Of a stretch of DNA of 64,000 nucleotides, positions 1-8,707 are shown one piece after another (the stretch's first letter is position 1; every line of letters begins with the position of its first letter). Made by a program: the position numbers and the translations under genes. A model generated the notes under the pieces. That model made no database searches. It had not been told where the DNA came from and saw nothing but the letters and a program-made list of their open reading frames with translations. Origin of the DNA: Eubacterium limosum (GTDB lineage Bacteria > Bacillota > Clostridia > Eubacteriales > Eubacteriaceae); assembly GCF_000807675.2 (NCBI RefSeq), contig NZ_CP019962.1:2852001-2916000 (forward strand), in the 5' to 3' direction.

Positions 1-798
1 GCGGTGGCAGGACGGATTTTCAAGCTCATGAAAAGGCTGTACAACATTGCGCCAGAGGTATTCATTAAAAAGACCAGAAAATTCAAGGAGCACCGCTATT
101 ATACCATTGGTCTTGAAGAAAACGAAGAGGTACAGAAGGTTTTGAAGGATACCCGTATCCTCAGGCACAATGCTAAAGGAAAAATTTTCTTTACCAACGA
201 AGTGCCCGGCTTGTTTTTATCAAAGCAGCGCTATATTAAAAGCTATATCCGGGGCGTGTTTTTAGCCTGCGGTTCCATCTCAAATCCTGAAAAGACCTAT
301 CATCTGGAGCTGGTATGCCGTCAGAAAAGCTATCTGAACAGCCTTCGGGAGCTGATGGAGCAGTATGATATTAAAGCCAGCCTGATCACAAGAAAGGGAA
401 GCTGCGTTCTCTACATGAAGGAGAGCGAGAGCGTCGCCGGATTTTTAAATGTCATCGGCGCGCACAAGGCGCTGCTGGAAATTGAAAATATCCGTATCAT
501 CAAAGAAATGCGGAACGGCGTCAACCGCCAGGTCAACTGCGAGACTGCCAATATGAACAAGACAGCAGCGGCAGCCTATGAGCAGATCGACAATATTCTG
601 CTGATCAAGGAAAAGACAGGGCTGCATAAGCTCCCCAAAAACCTGTTTGAGATGGCGGAGGTCCGGCTGAACTATCCAGAACTTACGATTAAAGAACTGG
701 GTGAAAAAATGGACCCGCCGGTAGGAAAATCCGGTGTTTATCACCGCTTAAAAAAGCTTAACCAAATGGCAGAGGAGCTTCGGAACAGCGGAGAATAA
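1..798 (+). CDS. whiA: WhiA-family DNA-binding protein, 5'-truncated by window edge
   Basis: The frame is open from base 1, and the 265 visible codons are about 50 short of the usual WhiA length (roughly 310-320 residues), so the true start lies upstream. The GTG at base 4 is most likely internal. The first half matches the LAGLIDADG-like homing-endonuclease fold of WhiA. The end (EKMDPPVGKSGVYHRLKKL) is the characteristic WhiA C-terminal helix-turn-helix. WhiA is a non-catalytic DNA-binding regulator of cell division and chromosome segregation in Gram-positive bacteria, usually encoded after rapZ and yvcK, which would be outside this window. Family assignment is confident; the role here is by family knowledge. 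Confidence 0.93.
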   Translation, partial: AVAGRIFKLMKRLYNIAPEVFIKKTRKFKEHRYYTIGLEENEEVQKVLKDTRILRHNAKGKIFFTNEVPGLFLSKQRYIKSYIRGVFLACGSISNPEKTYHLELVCRQKSYLNSLRELMEQYDIKASLITRKGSCVLYMKESESVAGFLNVIGAHKALLEIENIRIIKEMRNGVNRQVNCETANMNKTAAAAYEQIDNILLIKEKTGLHKLPKNLFEMAEVRLNYPELTIKELGEKMDPPVGKSGVYHRLKKLNQMAEELRNSGE

Positions 799-858
799 TC
801 AGAAAGCTTAAGAAAAAAAGTTTTCAGTACCGCCTGGCCGTTATTCGATACAGGGGGC

Positions 859-887
859 TTGCTGCCCGGGAAAATAGCCATTATAAT
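859..887 (+). promoter_or_regulatory. Strong sigma-A-type promoter upstream of a candidate small RNA
   Basis: A -35 TTGCTG (859-864), a 17-nt spacer and a perfect -10 TATAAT (882-887) are present. Transcription would start near 894 and run into a structured stretch ending at an intrinsic terminator at 1008-1043, before any convincing coding frame. Confidence 0.6.
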
Positions 888-893
888 AAAAGT

Positions 894-1043
894 GAGCTTG
901 TATTGCCGCACAGAAAAGTTCACTTTTCCAATCTCTCATTACCTACCTACCTCGGATTTCTTTTCTGTGCGGCTATATCCTTATCGGATGATAAAAATCA
1001 AGAGAGAAGCAGGACGCGAGCAGCCACTCGGCCTGCTTTTTTT
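894..1043 (+). ncRNA. Candidate small structured RNA (about 150 nt)
   Basis: The segment is bounded by a good promoter and an intrinsic terminator. It contains a perfect 14-bp stem (GCCGCACAGAAAAG at 905-918 with its complement at 960-973) closing a 41-nt loop. The loop is pyrimidine-rich and contains ACCTACCTACCTCGG at 941-955. A second small hairpin is TTATC/GATAA at 981-994, and the terminator forms the third. A competing pairing (GAAAAGT at 913-919 with ACTTTTC at 922-928) would disrupt the long stem. A 79-codon frame at 859-1098 runs through promoter, stem and terminator and is not credible as a gene. The next gene has its own -10-like element (1107-1112), so this looks like an independent transcript rather than a leader. 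I do not recognise the RNA family. Confidence 0.45.
1008..1043 (+). terminator. Intrinsic terminator of the candidate small RNA
   Basis: AGCAGG (1008-1013) and CGAG (1017-1020) pair with CTCG (1027-1030) and CCTGCT (1032-1037), followed by a T run to 1043. Confidence 0.75.
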
Positions 1044-1145
1044 GTTTTGTGGTGAAAATTTACAAAGGGTTAACGGAGGAATTACCAGGGTACATTAAAA
1101 GAGTGATATAATGCCATTAAATTTTACAGGAAAGAAGACCATCCT

Positions 1146-3083
1146 ATGAAACCAGAAAAGAATCTGATTATTTTAACCACCAATGATCTGCACGGCGCAT
1201 TAGTAAGCAGCCCCGGCGTTGTTGGTGCAGACTATACAGCAGCCCTAAAAAGAGACTATCGAGACGCCCTTTTGTTGGATGCCGGCGATGCCATTCAGGG
1301 CAGTGCGTTAGCAGCTTTAAGCAAAGGAAGAGATGTCATCGCACTTATGAACGCAGCGGGCTATGATGCCATGGCCGCTGGAAACCACGAGTTTGACTAT
1401 GGGCTGGATACATTGCTGTCAAATGCGCGCCGCGCCGATTTTCCCATTCTCTCGGCCAACAGCTCCCGGGACGGAAAACCCGTGCTGGCCGGAGAAGCCT
1501 ACAACGGCGGCCATAAAATCAATAATGGAGCCTATACCCTATTAAAACGACAGGGTATCACTGTCGGTATCTTTGGTATAACGACACCGGAAATAGCTAA
1601 CGGTGCAGGGGAAGCAGAGCCGAAGGAAGTGCGTGGAATACACTTTATAAGCCCCCTGACCAGCAGTCGGGAAATCATCAGAAAATTAAAGGAGCTGGGC
1701 GCAGAGATTATTATCTGTCTGGCTCATCTCGGAATAGATCCGGGCAGCGCGCCAGAGAACCAGAGTGTTGGTCTGGCGGAAGCCCTGGGAGAAAACAGCG
1801 GGCTTGACATCATCATCGACGGACACAGCCATTCTGTTTTTGCCGAAAAAAGGATCAATGGGATTCTTCTACAGCAAAGCGGAAGCGGCGCCCAGCGTAT
1901 CGGAAAAATCATGATCAATCCTGTAACGCACAGAGCCAGAGGCAGCTTTTTAGAAGAGGAGACCATCAAAAAAACCTGCAAACCGGATAAAAGAGTAACA
2001 GTGCTCGCAGACTGGCTGGTAAAAGGCCACGCGGCGAAGCTGGCACCTGTGGTGGCAAGGATTCAGACCGCTCTTTGGGGCGGTACGGTCAATGGGATTA
2101 ATGAAGCGCGGGTCGCCGAGACGAATCTGGGAGATGCGATTGCCGACGCTATGGCAGATGCGGCGAAGGAACGTTTTAAAAGCCAAATGACCGGCGCCTG
2201 TATTTTTGAAGACATGCCAGTCATTGCGCTCCATAACGGCGGCGGTATCCGTGCCAGCCTTCACCGCGGTCAGATAACAGCCGGAGACTGTCTGGATGTA
2301 CTCCCCTTTGGCAACCGGCTGTATTTCAGAGAGGCAACACCCAGAATCCTGTATCAGGCTTTGGAAAACGGTGTAAGCCGTGTCAGGGGGCAGGACCCGG
2401 AGACTGGAAGAATTATTGGCGCTGGCGGCGGCTTCCCTCAGATTTCGGGTGTTACCATGGTCTACAGCCCCGACCGCCCAGTCGGAGAACGGGTGATGTC
2501 CGTAACGCTGGATTCTGGCCAGCTCCTGGATCCTGAGGACGATAAAACGCCTGTGATACTGGTCATCGACGAAGCAAAAATTGACGGCGGCGATGGTTAT
2601 ACCATGCTCATGAACCTTCCAGAGCTCGGTGACGGCGGAATCCTGGAGACGGTTTTCAGAGACTGGCTTTCTAAAATAACAGCGGAAAAAGGCGCGGTGG
2701 ACAGGCCTCCCTCCATCAGCCGGATACAAACAGCCGGGGCCTATCAGCCAAAGCCCTATGACGCATGTGTTCGCATTACACACGGCAACCAGCCAGCTTC
2801 GGGAAAGCGTATTGCAGGCTGTATTGACGGTGAAACGCACTTCCAGGCAATTCTAGGAAAAGACGGTATATTACATTTAAGGGGGATGGCAGACGGGCCT
2901 CATACCATCAGCATAGATGGCGGAGACGAGGTGCTGGTCAATAATTACAGCGGCGCGGGACTGGTTAAAGGTGGCATAACAGTAAGCGTCAGTCTTAAAA
3001 AAAAGAGTGGTTGCCAGGAAAAAAATTGCAGAACACACAGAAGAACAACCAGAAAAAAAGAAAGCACTTTAACCCAGCGCTAA
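1146..3083 (+). CDS. 5'-nucleotidase / 2',3'-cyclic phosphodiesterase family metallophosphoesterase
   Basis: The 645-residue protein has the two-domain UshA/YfkN architecture. The N-terminal calcineurin-like domain shows TTNDLHG, DAGDAIQGS, AGNHEFDYG and DGHSHS, which supply the dinuclear-metal ligands. The C-terminal 5_nucleotid_C domain contains HNGGGIRASL, the substrate-binding region. A short beta-rich tail follows, then a basic end rich in K, R and T. Such enzymes dephosphorylate nucleotides or cleave cyclic nucleotides or UDP-sugars. Relatives are usually exported with a signal peptide and often wall-anchored; here I see neither a signal peptide nor a membrane anchor, so a cytoplasmic location is suggested. 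A -10-like TATAAT lies at 1107-1112. Exact substrate cannot be read from the sequence. Confidence 0.88.
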   Translation: MKPEKNLIILTTNDLHGALVSSPGVVGADYTAALKRDYRDALLLDAGDAIQGSALAALSKGRDVIALMNAAGYDAMAAGNHEFDYGLDTLLSNARRADFPILSANSSRDGKPVLAGEAYNGGHKINNGAYTLLKRQGITVGIFGITTPEIANGAGEAEPKEVRGIHFISPLTSSREIIRKLKELGAEIIICLAHLGIDPGSAPENQSVGLAEALGENSGLDIIIDGHSHSVFAEKRINGILLQQSGSGAQRIGKIMINPVTHRARGSFLEEETIKKTCKPDKRVTVLADWLVKGHAAKLAPVVARIQTALWGGTVNGINEARVAETNLGDAIADAMADAAKERFKSQMTGACIFEDMPVIALHNGGGIRASLHRGQITAGDCLDVLPFGNRLYFREATPRILYQALENGVSRVRGQDPETGRIIGAGGGFPQISGVTMVYSPDRPVGERVMSVTLDSGQLLDPEDDKTPVILVIDEAKIDGGDGYTMLMNLPELGDGGILETVFRDWLSKITAEKGAVDRPPSISRIQTAGAYQPKPYDACVRITHGNQPASGKRIAGCIDGETHFQAILGKDGILHLRGMADGPHTISIDGGDEVLVNNYSGAGLVKGGITVSVSLKKKSGCQEKNCRTHRRTTRKKESTLTQR

Positions 3084-3258
3084 AATAAACAATCAGGATA
3101 CTTTTCTTAAAATAAAAGAAAAAACTTCTTAAAGAAAAAGTTGATACCGTTATCTATGGGGTTATTTTGGGCAGAAAGGTTGAAAAAATCAGACATTAAA
3201 GTTAAGATGGAAACAGAACGAAAAAATTGGTTATTAATTCTGAAAGGAAATCAATAAA

Positions 3259-5706
3259 ATGGCAATTACAGATAAAAATACAAAGCATAAAGTAAATACA
3301 AAGGAAGCCTTTAGAAACGCTTTCATCAAAAAAGTTGAAGAAGTCTCCGGCGAAGACTTCAGCGAGTCCACCACCAGACATCAGTACGAAGCGCTGGCAG
3401 AGCTGGTGATGGAAGAAATCACGGCGGAGTGGGCTGTAAATAACAGCCGCCTGCACAAAATGGAAGAAAAACAGATTTACTTTTTCTCCATTGAATTCCT
3501 GATCGGCCGTTTGTTAAAAGCCTACGTCAATAACCTGGGCTGGGATACCATGGTTGAAGAAACGCTGAACGAGCTGGGGGTTGACTATGAAGCCCTTCAG
3601 TCCGAGGAACATGACCCTGCGCTGGGAAACGGCGGCCTTGGCCGTTTGATGGCATGCTTCCTTGATTCGACAGCTGCGCTGGGTTTTCCTGGCCACGGCA
3701 ATGGCATCCGCTATAAATACGGTCTTTTTGAGCAGAAAATCATTAACAACGAACAGGTTGAGGTTGCGGATATCTGGCTTAAAAACGGCTATCCCTTCGA
3801 AATCGTAAAGCCCGATAAGGCTGTTGTGGTTAAATATAACGGGGATGTGCGTGTAGAGGAGGTAAACGGCAAAATGCAGTTTATCCATGAAAACTACGAT
3901 CCAGTCCTGGCGGTTCCCTATGATATTCCAGTTAAGGGCTACCGAAACAACACGGTCAACTCATTGCGCTTATGGAGCGCCAAGCCTGTAGAAGATTTTG
4001 ACCTGTCCACCTTTAACCAGGGACACTTTCTCAAAGCCATGCAGCGTAAATCAGAGGCCGAATCCATCAGCCAGATCCTGTACCCAAGCGACCACGGATT
4101 TGAGGGCAAGCTGCTGCGCCTGAAGCAGGAATACTTCTTTGTATGCGCGGGCCTCAAACGGATTGTCCGCCGCTATAAAAAGCACAATCATGGCTCTATG
4201 GACGGCTTTCCGGATAAAATCTGTATTCATATTAACGACACGCACCCGGCGCTCTGTGTACCGGAGCTCATGCGTATTTTAGTGGATGAGGAAGGCTATG
4301 ACTGGGATGTTGCATGGGATATGACCATTAAGTCCATCAGCTTTACAAACCATACCGTATTACCCGAAGCCCTTGAAAAATGGCCGATTGATATGGTACA
4401 GAAGCTGCTGCCCCGTGTTTACCAGATCATCGAAGAAATTAACCGCCGTTTTATCAACGATATGAACTGGTTCTATCCAGACCAGGTAGACCGCAATTAC
4501 AGCATGGCTATTTTAAAAGACGGCCAGGTTCATATGGCACATTTAGCCATTATCGGCAGCCACTCCGTCAATGGTGTGGCAGAGCTGCATAGCAAGATCC
4601 TGCGTGAGGAGACCTTCAGGGATTTCTACGCGGTGTTCCCAGACCGCTTTACCTCTGTAACCAATGGAGTAACCCAGCGCCGTTTTATGATGGGCAGCAA
4701 TCCGGGACTAAAAACCCTGCTGGATGATACCATCGGTACAGACTGGAAAAAGCCTGGCAATATGTGCAGCCTCGAAGCGCTGCTGCCCTATGCGCAGGAC
4801 GAGGCGTTCTGCCAGAAGCTGGGAGACATTAAGCACGCCAATAAGGAACGGCTGGCTAAGTATATCAAGGAAACCCAGGGCATCGTCCTGAACCCGGATT
4901 CTATTTTTGACGTACAGGTCAAGCGTATCCATGAATATAAACGCCAGCTCTTAAACATCCTGCACGTCATTCTGACCTATAATCAGCTGCGCTCCAATCC
5001 AAATGCCGATATTGTACCAAAGACCTATATTCTCGCAGGCAAGGCAGCGCCCTCCTATGTATATGCGAAGGAAGTTATCCGCCTGATTAACGTGGTTGCA
5101 GATCGTGTCAACAACGATCCGCTGGTTAAGGATAAGCTTAAGGTTGTCTTTGTGCCAAACTTTAACGTGTCCGTGGCAGAGATCATCTACCCTGCGGCAG
5201 AGATCTCAGAACAGATTTCAACTGCCGGTAAAGAGGCATCCGGTACAGGCAATATGAAATTCATGATGAACGGCGCCCTGACCCTCGGCACCATGGATGG
5301 CGCTAATGTCGAAATTGCCGAGGCTGTGGGAATGGACAATGTCTTTACCTTTGGCCTGTCCGATACAGAGGTGTACAATTACAATACCCATGGCGGCTAC
5401 CGCTCATTGGAAGTTTACGAGTCCGATTCCCGCTTGCAGGAAATCCTTGGTCAGCTGATCAACGGCTTCTTTGGTGAAAGCGCGGGCTTCCAGATGATTT
5501 ATGACTCCCTGCTGCTGCACAACGATACTTATTTTGTCCTGAAAGATTTTGCCCCGTATGTCGATATTCAGGATATCGCCAGCAATGTGTACAGAGACCA
5601 GAAGCAATGGCAGAAAATGTCCACCATCAATATTGCCCACTCTGGAATCTTCTCAAGCGACCGCTCTATTGAGGATTATGAAAAACGGGTTTGGAAAGTT
5701 AAATAA
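3259..5706 (+). CDS. glgP: Glycogen/alpha-glucan phosphorylase
   Basis: The 815-residue length is typical for GT35 phosphorylases, which release glucose 1-phosphate from alpha-1,4-glucans. The PLP-lysine region is intact (EASGTGNMKFMMNGALTLGT), as are the N-terminal GNGGLGRL motif and the VKRIHEYKRQLLN motif. It starts at the ATG after a GAAAGGA ribosome-binding site. The gene stands alone with a terminator behind it; no other glycogen genes are in the window. A TTGATA at 3141-3146 could be the -35 of its promoter, but the -10 is weak. Confidence 0.96.
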   Translation: MAITDKNTKHKVNTKEAFRNAFIKKVEEVSGEDFSESTTRHQYEALAELVMEEITAEWAVNNSRLHKMEEKQIYFFSIEFLIGRLLKAYVNNLGWDTMVEETLNELGVDYEALQSEEHDPALGNGGLGRLMACFLDSTAALGFPGHGNGIRYKYGLFEQKIINNEQVEVADIWLKNGYPFEIVKPDKAVVVKYNGDVRVEEVNGKMQFIHENYDPVLAVPYDIPVKGYRNNTVNSLRLWSAKPVEDFDLSTFNQGHFLKAMQRKSEAESISQILYPSDHGFEGKLLRLKQEYFFVCAGLKRIVRRYKKHNHGSMDGFPDKICIHINDTHPALCVPELMRILVDEEGYDWDVAWDMTIKSISFTNHTVLPEALEKWPIDMVQKLLPRVYQIIEEINRRFINDMNWFYPDQVDRNYSMAILKDGQVHMAHLAIIGSHSVNGVAELHSKILREETFRDFYAVFPDRFTSVTNGVTQRRFMMGSNPGLKTLLDDTIGTDWKKPGNMCSLEALLPYAQDEAFCQKLGDIKHANKERLAKYIKETQGIVLNPDSIFDVQVKRIHEYKRQLLNILHVILTYNQLRSNPNADIVPKTYILAGKAAPSYVYAKEVIRLINVVADRVNNDPLVKDKLKVVFVPNFNVSVAEIIYPAAEISEQISTAGKEASGTGNMKFMMNGALTLGTMDGANVEIAEAVGMDNVFTFGLSDTEVYNYNTHGGYRSLEVYESDSRLQEILGQLINGFFGESAGFQMIYDSLLLHNDTYFVLKDFAPYVDIQDIASNVYRDQKQWQKMSTINIAHSGIFSSDRSIEDYEKRVWKVK

Positions 5707-5716
5707 GCATTAAAAG

Positions 5717-5759
5717 AAAGCTGCCGTATCAGTGTAAAGACGCTGATCGGCAGCTTTTT
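5717..5759 (+). terminator. Intrinsic terminator after glgP
   Basis: AAAGCTGCCG pairs with CGGCAGCTTT (5748-5757), with a further TCAG/CTGA pairing inside, followed by T residues. Confidence 0.85.
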
Positions 5760-5874
5760 AAATTGGCTTAAAGCGTGGCTTTTAGGAGAAAATCTTGACA
5801 AAAACTTGAATAATACCCGGTGAAAATTAAGTTATAATATAAAACAGAGAACGATTTAATAAAGGAGCTTTATC

Positions 5875-6699
5875 ATGAAAAAAATATTCCCGGAACGGTT
5901 TAAGGGTCAGGTCATCGTGTTAACAGGCGCTGCGCGCGGTATTGGAAAAGCCACAGCATTGAGGGCAGCAAGAGAAGGCGCAAGGCTGGTTCTGACAGAC
6001 CGTCTTGAAAAGGAAGGCAGCGAAGTATTAAAGGCTGTGACAGAGGAAGGCGGCGAAGCGATTTTACTGTGCCTGGATCTGTCGATTGAGGAAAACGCCC
6101 GGAAAATGGTGGAGGAGGCTGTAAAAGTCTATGGCCGGATTGACATCGCCATCAACAATGCCGGTGTGATGGGAAATCCAGACCCTGTGCACGCCCTGAC
6201 AAAGGAGCAGATGGATTATACCATGGCCAATAATTTTTATTCGGTTTTTTACAGCTGTAAATATGAGCTTCAGCAGTTTATGAAACAGAAAAAAGGCGGC
6301 GCTGTCGTCAACAATGCGTCCATCGCAGGGCTGACTGGTTTGCCGGGCAACCCTGCCTATGTAGCATCCAAACACGCGGTAAACGGGCTGACCAAAAATC
6401 TGGCATTGGATTACGCGCGCTTTGGTATCCGTGTCAATTCCGTCAATCCGGCGGGTACAGATACGCCAATGGTAAAGGAAGCATATGAATTTGTCATGCA
6501 GAAACAGAAGGAAGCACAGGCGAACGGCGTCTCTGAACAGGAAGCGCAGTCCATGGCAGGCCAGAAAACAGAATCCATGCTCAAACGCGACGCACTGGCA
6601 GAGGAACAGGCAGCTTCCATTTTATTTTTGGCGTCCGACGATGCAAGCCATATGACCGGGGAAATTGTGGCCACCGACGGCGGATGGACGTCATTTTAA
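5875..6699 (+). CDS. Short-chain dehydrogenase/reductase (SDR)
   Basis: The 274-residue classical SDR has the NAD(P) motif TGAARGIG (17-24), NNAG (94-97), catalytic Ser149, Tyr162 and Lys166 (YVASK), and a C-terminal MTGEIVATDGG segment. It fits the broad glucose/3-oxoacyl-ACP-reductase-like SDR group; substrate is not deducible. It sits alone between two terminators. A TATAAT at 5833-5838 is a likely -10, with TTGAAT at 5806-5811 as a poorly spaced -35. An acidic residue at the end of the second beta strand (LTDR) hints at NAD preference. Confidence 0.88.
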   Translation: MKKIFPERFKGQVIVLTGAARGIGKATALRAAREGARLVLTDRLEKEGSEVLKAVTEEGGEAILLCLDLSIEENARKMVEEAVKVYGRIDIAINNAGVMGNPDPVHALTKEQMDYTMANNFYSVFYSCKYELQQFMKQKKGGAVVNNASIAGLTGLPGNPAYVASKHAVNGLTKNLALDYARFGIRVNSVNPAGTDTPMVKEAYEFVMQKQKEAQANGVSEQEAQSMAGQKTESMLKRDALAEEQAASILFLASDDASHMTGEIVATDGGWTSF

Positions 6700-6726
6700 A
6701 AGCATAAAATTCATTAAGTTTTTCAG

Positions 6727-6753
6727 AGGCTGTCTTATCCGGCAGCCTTTTTT
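6727..6753 (+). terminator. Intrinsic terminator after the SDR gene
   Basis: AGGCTG (6727-6732) pairs with CAGCCT (6743-6748), followed by a T run. Confidence 0.8.
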
Positions 6754-6787
6754 ATTTAAAAACAATAACGTATGTGTCATAAAGATG

Positions 6788-6816
6788 TTACTTTTTATTC
6801 TTATTAGGCATATAAT
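6788..6816 (+). promoter_or_regulatory. Promoter of proC
   Basis: TTACTT (6788-6793), a 17-nt spacer and a perfect TATAAT (6811-6816) lie 47 bases before the proC start, which is preceded by AAGGAGG. Confidence 0.5.
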
Positions 6817-6863
6817 AAAGGAATAGAAAAATATATGCCATTATTAAGGAGGACAATGACACA

Positions 6864-7658
6864 ATGAATGAACAGATCAATATTGGTTTTATCGGATATG
6901 GAAATATGGCACAGGCCATTGCCAAGGGTTTAATCGGCGCGAAAGTATGCGCGAGCGGGCAGATATTTGCATGCGCCGGTCATTACGATAAGCTGTGTAA
7001 AAACGCCGAAGAATTGGGAATAAACGCAGTAAAAACAGCGAAGGAGCTTGTCGGCAAGGTCGATTTTGTCATATTGGCAGTCAAGCCTCATCAGATTGAG
7101 AGCGTAACCCGGCCAGTGGTGAATGAGCTTGAGCACAAGGTGGTCATCTCCATTGCTGCCGGATACACCTTTGAAGACTATGAGCGTCTGTTAAACCCAG
7201 GCACCCATCACATCAGCACCATTCCAAATACACCGGTCTCTGTGGGCGAGGGCATTCTCGTCTGTGAGGAAAAGCATTCGCTCAGCCAAGAAGAATTCAA
7301 CCTTTTTAAGGAGTTGTTCAGTAAAATTGCGCTGGTCGAGCTGGTCGATTCCAGCCAGCTCTCCATTGCCGGAACTGTCAGCGGCTGTGCGCCGGCCTAT
7401 ACCGCCATGTATTTAGAAGCGCTGGCCGATGCGGGTGTAAAGCATGGCCTTGCCAGAAAAACCGCTTATCGTCTGGCAGCCAAAATGATCACCGGTACCG
7501 GCAGGCTCTATCTGGAAAATGAAACACACCCCGGTATCATGAAAGATGCGGTTTGCTCCCCGGGAGGCACTACCATAAAAGGGGTGGCATCTTTAGAGGA
7601 AAGTGGATTTCGAGGCGCTGTCATCAAGGCCATAGACACTGTGGAGGGAGAACAATAA
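6864..7658 (+). CDS. proC: Pyrroline-5-carboxylate reductase
   Basis: The 264-residue enzyme performs the last step of proline synthesis, NAD(P)H-dependent reduction of pyrroline-5-carboxylate. It has the N-terminal Rossmann motif GFIGYGNMAQAI, the family segment PNTPVSVGEG, and the C-terminal dimerisation/substrate region (SGCAPAYTAMYLEA, then SPGGTTIKGV). Length and motif order match the ProC family. It has its own promoter and a strong ribosome-binding site; no other proline genes are adjacent. Confidence 0.95.
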   Translation: MNEQINIGFIGYGNMAQAIAKGLIGAKVCASGQIFACAGHYDKLCKNAEELGINAVKTAKELVGKVDFVILAVKPHQIESVTRPVVNELEHKVVISIAAGYTFEDYERLLNPGTHHISTIPNTPVSVGEGILVCEEKHSLSQEEFNLFKELFSKIALVELVDSSQLSIAGTVSGCAPAYTAMYLEALADAGVKHGLARKTAYRLAAKMITGTGRLYLENETHPGIMKDAVCSPGGTTIKGVASLEESGFRGAVIKAIDTVEGEQ

Positions 7659-7799
7659 AACCCCACAATGATGTGAATGGTCCAAAGTCGTGACGAACGG
7701 TATTTTTTATACCAGGCCGAAATGATATAATAATAAGTAGAGTAAATACTTAAATACAGGCAGAGATTTTAAAAACGTTGCCGGAATAGGAAAAGAAAT

Positions 7800-8606
7800 A
7801 TGAAGCAGGATGCCGTGGAGCTGACACGCATGATTATGCGAAAACATTACGAAAGAGATCTGGATTTTGTGATTGAGCAGATGGCAGAAGATATTATGTG
7901 GATCGGTCCCCTTAAAAGCCAGTTTATCAACGGCCTGGATAACTTTAAAGAAATACTGGAGATTGAGCAGGGGATTCCTTTTCAGGTCAAAGACGACGTT
8001 TATGAGCTTGTTGGGGAAAGCGAGGAGGGCTGTGTTGTCAGCGGAAAATATACCGTTTATAACGAGGGCGTCCAGAACTATATCATGCTGGCCGAGCAGC
8101 GCTGCACCTTTGTGTACCGCAGGCAGGAGGGAAGACTGCTTGCCATACATATCCATGTATCCAATACGGCAGACAATCTGCTGATTGGCGATGAGAAATA
8201 TTTCCCCTTTAAAGCTGGCCGTGAAAATTATGAGTATATGCAAAAGCTGATCCAGGAAAAGATCGGCAAAGAGAAGAAGGTCTGCTTTAAAGGTTTGAAC
8301 AAAGAAGAATACTTTGTGGACATCAACCAGATCATTTACATAGAGGCCGGACACCGTAAGAGCAGGCTGCAATGTGCAGACAAGGCCATGAATATCCGGG
8401 TGCCCATCGGAGAAATTGAGACAGAGCTGCCTGAACAGTTTATCAGAATTCACCGCAGCTACATCATCAATCTGGATTATGTATTAAACGTACAGTACCG
8501 TGAAATAAATATGTACGATGGCAGTACCCTGCCAGTTCCAGAAAAGCGCTATCCACAGGTACTTAAGAGCATACAGGATTATCATGAGAACCACTCATAC
8601 CGTTAA
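7800..8606 (+). CDS. LytTR-family transcription regulator with N-terminal NTF2/SnoaL-like domain
   Basis: The 268 residues split into two parts. Residues 1-135 look like a SnoaL/NTF2-like sensor (HYERDLDFVIEQMAEDIMWIGP, a middle beta region, HIHVSNT at the end). Residues 155-260 form a LytTR DNA-binding domain (EEYFVDINQIIYIEA, RIHRSYIINLDYV, and PVPEKRYPQVL). There is no receiver domain, so the NTF2-like half probably senses a small ligand directly; this is inference. It is preceded by a -10 TATAAT (7726-7731) and a short GGTAT/ATACC inverted repeat (7699-7713) that may be autoregulatory. It is convergent with the surface-protein gene at 8708 and shares a bidirectional terminator with it. 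Confidence 0.8.
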   Translation: MKQDAVELTRMIMRKHYERDLDFVIEQMAEDIMWIGPLKSQFINGLDNFKEILEIEQGIPFQVKDDVYELVGESEEGCVVSGKYTVYNEGVQNYIMLAEQRCTFVYRRQEGRLLAIHIHVSNTADNLLIGDEKYFPFKAGRENYEYMQKLIQEKIGKEKKVCFKGLNKEEYFVDINQIIYIEAGHRKSRLQCADKAMNIRVPIGEIETELPEQFIRIHRSYIINLDYVLNVQYREINMYDGSTLPVPEKRYPQVLKSIQDYHENHSYR

Positions 8607-8639
8607 TGCTGTAATAAATTATGATAAAAAATCAAAAAA

Positions 8640-8676
8640 AGCAGCTCCTCTGTCTAAACGTGGAGCTGCTTTTTTA
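8640..8676. terminator. Bidirectional terminator between convergent genes
   Basis: AGCAGCTCC (8640-8648) pairs with GGAGCTGCT (8662-8670). There are A residues before and T residues after, so it can serve both strands. Confidence 0.85.
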
Positions 8677-8707
8677 TAAGAATTATTTGACATGATTATA
8701 AAATGTT

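Noticed and set aside
859-1098. 79-codon frame between whiA and the nucleotidase gene
   Set aside because: It spans a promoter, a perfect long stem and an intrinsic terminator, and has no ribosome-binding site.
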